DNA from: Fidelibacterota bacterium
GTDB taxonomy: Bacteria; Fidelibacterota; Fidelibacteria; Fidelibacterales; Fidelibacteraceae
Length of the DNA: 6,083 nt
Assembly (NCBI GenBank): GCA_029931905.1
Contig: JAOZRH010000123.1
Span: 1 to 6,083 of the forward strand
Reading direction: 5' to 3'
Shown: in pieces, positions 5,990-6,083 of the stretch
How the letters are laid out: the number at the start of each line of letters is the position of its first letter
How positions within the stretch are numbered: the stretch's first letter is position 1
Position numbers and translations under genes: made by a program
The notes under the pieces: model-generated
Seen by the model: the letters and a program-made list of their open reading frames with translations, nothing else
Database searches by the model: none
What the model was told of the DNA's origin: nothing

Positions 5990-6083
5990 TTATTCATAAT
6001 GTGACCACATTCGTATAACTTTCACTATTTTTTCTTTACTATAAATCTGATATACCAAACGATGTTTAATATTTATTCGTCTA
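5990..6083 (-). CDS. YoeB/Txe-type mRNA interferase toxin, C-terminal fragment (gene runs off the window)
   Basis: The last 30 codons of a minus-strand gene are visible, ending with TAA at 5990-5992. They begin RRINIKHRLVYQIY and end VIRMWSHYE. The RRI-x(3)-HRLVY segment and the terminal His-Tyr match the C-terminus of YoeB/Txe toxins. In E. coli YoeB these are SRRITEEHRLVY and the final HY, where R65, H83 and Y84 are active-site residues. All three equivalents are present here. Such toxins cut mRNA at the ribosome and are neutralised by a YefM/Axe-type antitoxin, usually encoded just upstream; that would lie beyond base 6083. Only about a third of an 84-residue-type protein is visible, so completeness cannot be judged. 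No terminator separates it from the TPM gene downstream. Confidence 0.85.
   Translation of the reverse strand, partial: RRINIKHRLVYQIYSKEKIVKVIRMWSHYE

Overview
The window is A+T-rich (roughly 70% A+T by eye) bacterial DNA with short intergenic gaps, a standard genetic code, and Shine-Dalgarno sites before some genes but not others. Two proteins hint at the lineage. One is a small secreted fibronectin-III-like protein ending in WGSIKAMFR. The other is a pair of TPM-domain envelope proteins. Together with the junk-like AATTCCTAATT intergenic repeats, they suggest an uncultured or environmental member of the Fibrobacteres-Chlorobi-Bacteroidetes neighbourhood. That placement is inference, not proof.

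Left part, plus strand (1-1109): the window opens inside a gene. A frame open from base 3 to 185 and a second frame open to 610 appear to be two halves of one LPP20-like envelope protein, separated by a one-base frameshift near 98-133. A consensus-like sigma-70 promoter (654-681) then drives a 139-residue secreted protein (690-1109), apparently from a leaderless or nearly leaderless message. A perfect 11-bp hairpin flanked by A and T tracts (1132-1160) acts as a shared terminator for the two converging transcription units.

Right part, minus strand (1160-6083), read from high to low coordinates. First comes the C-terminus of a YoeB/Txe-type toxin that runs off the window edge. Next is a membrane TPM-domain gene carrying an in-frame TAA, whose tail stays coding and overlaps the next start codon as TAATG. 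It is followed by a YgcG-type secreted TPM protein with a glycine-rich tail. A 158-bp spacer of repeats and small GC-rich hairpins comes next, then a monofunctional aspartate kinase (lysC), then the excinuclease subunit uvrC. lysC and uvrC are 27 bp apart and probably co-transcribed; a 16-bp perfect palindrome lies between them.

lysC (entry to lysine/threonine/methionine synthesis) and uvrC (nucleotide excision repair) are ordinary housekeeping genes with no obvious functional link. I found no convincing undescribed multi-gene system. The most interesting points are the two apparently broken genes (the in-frame stop in the TPM gene and the frameshift in the LPP20-like gene) and the mosaic intergenic repeat.
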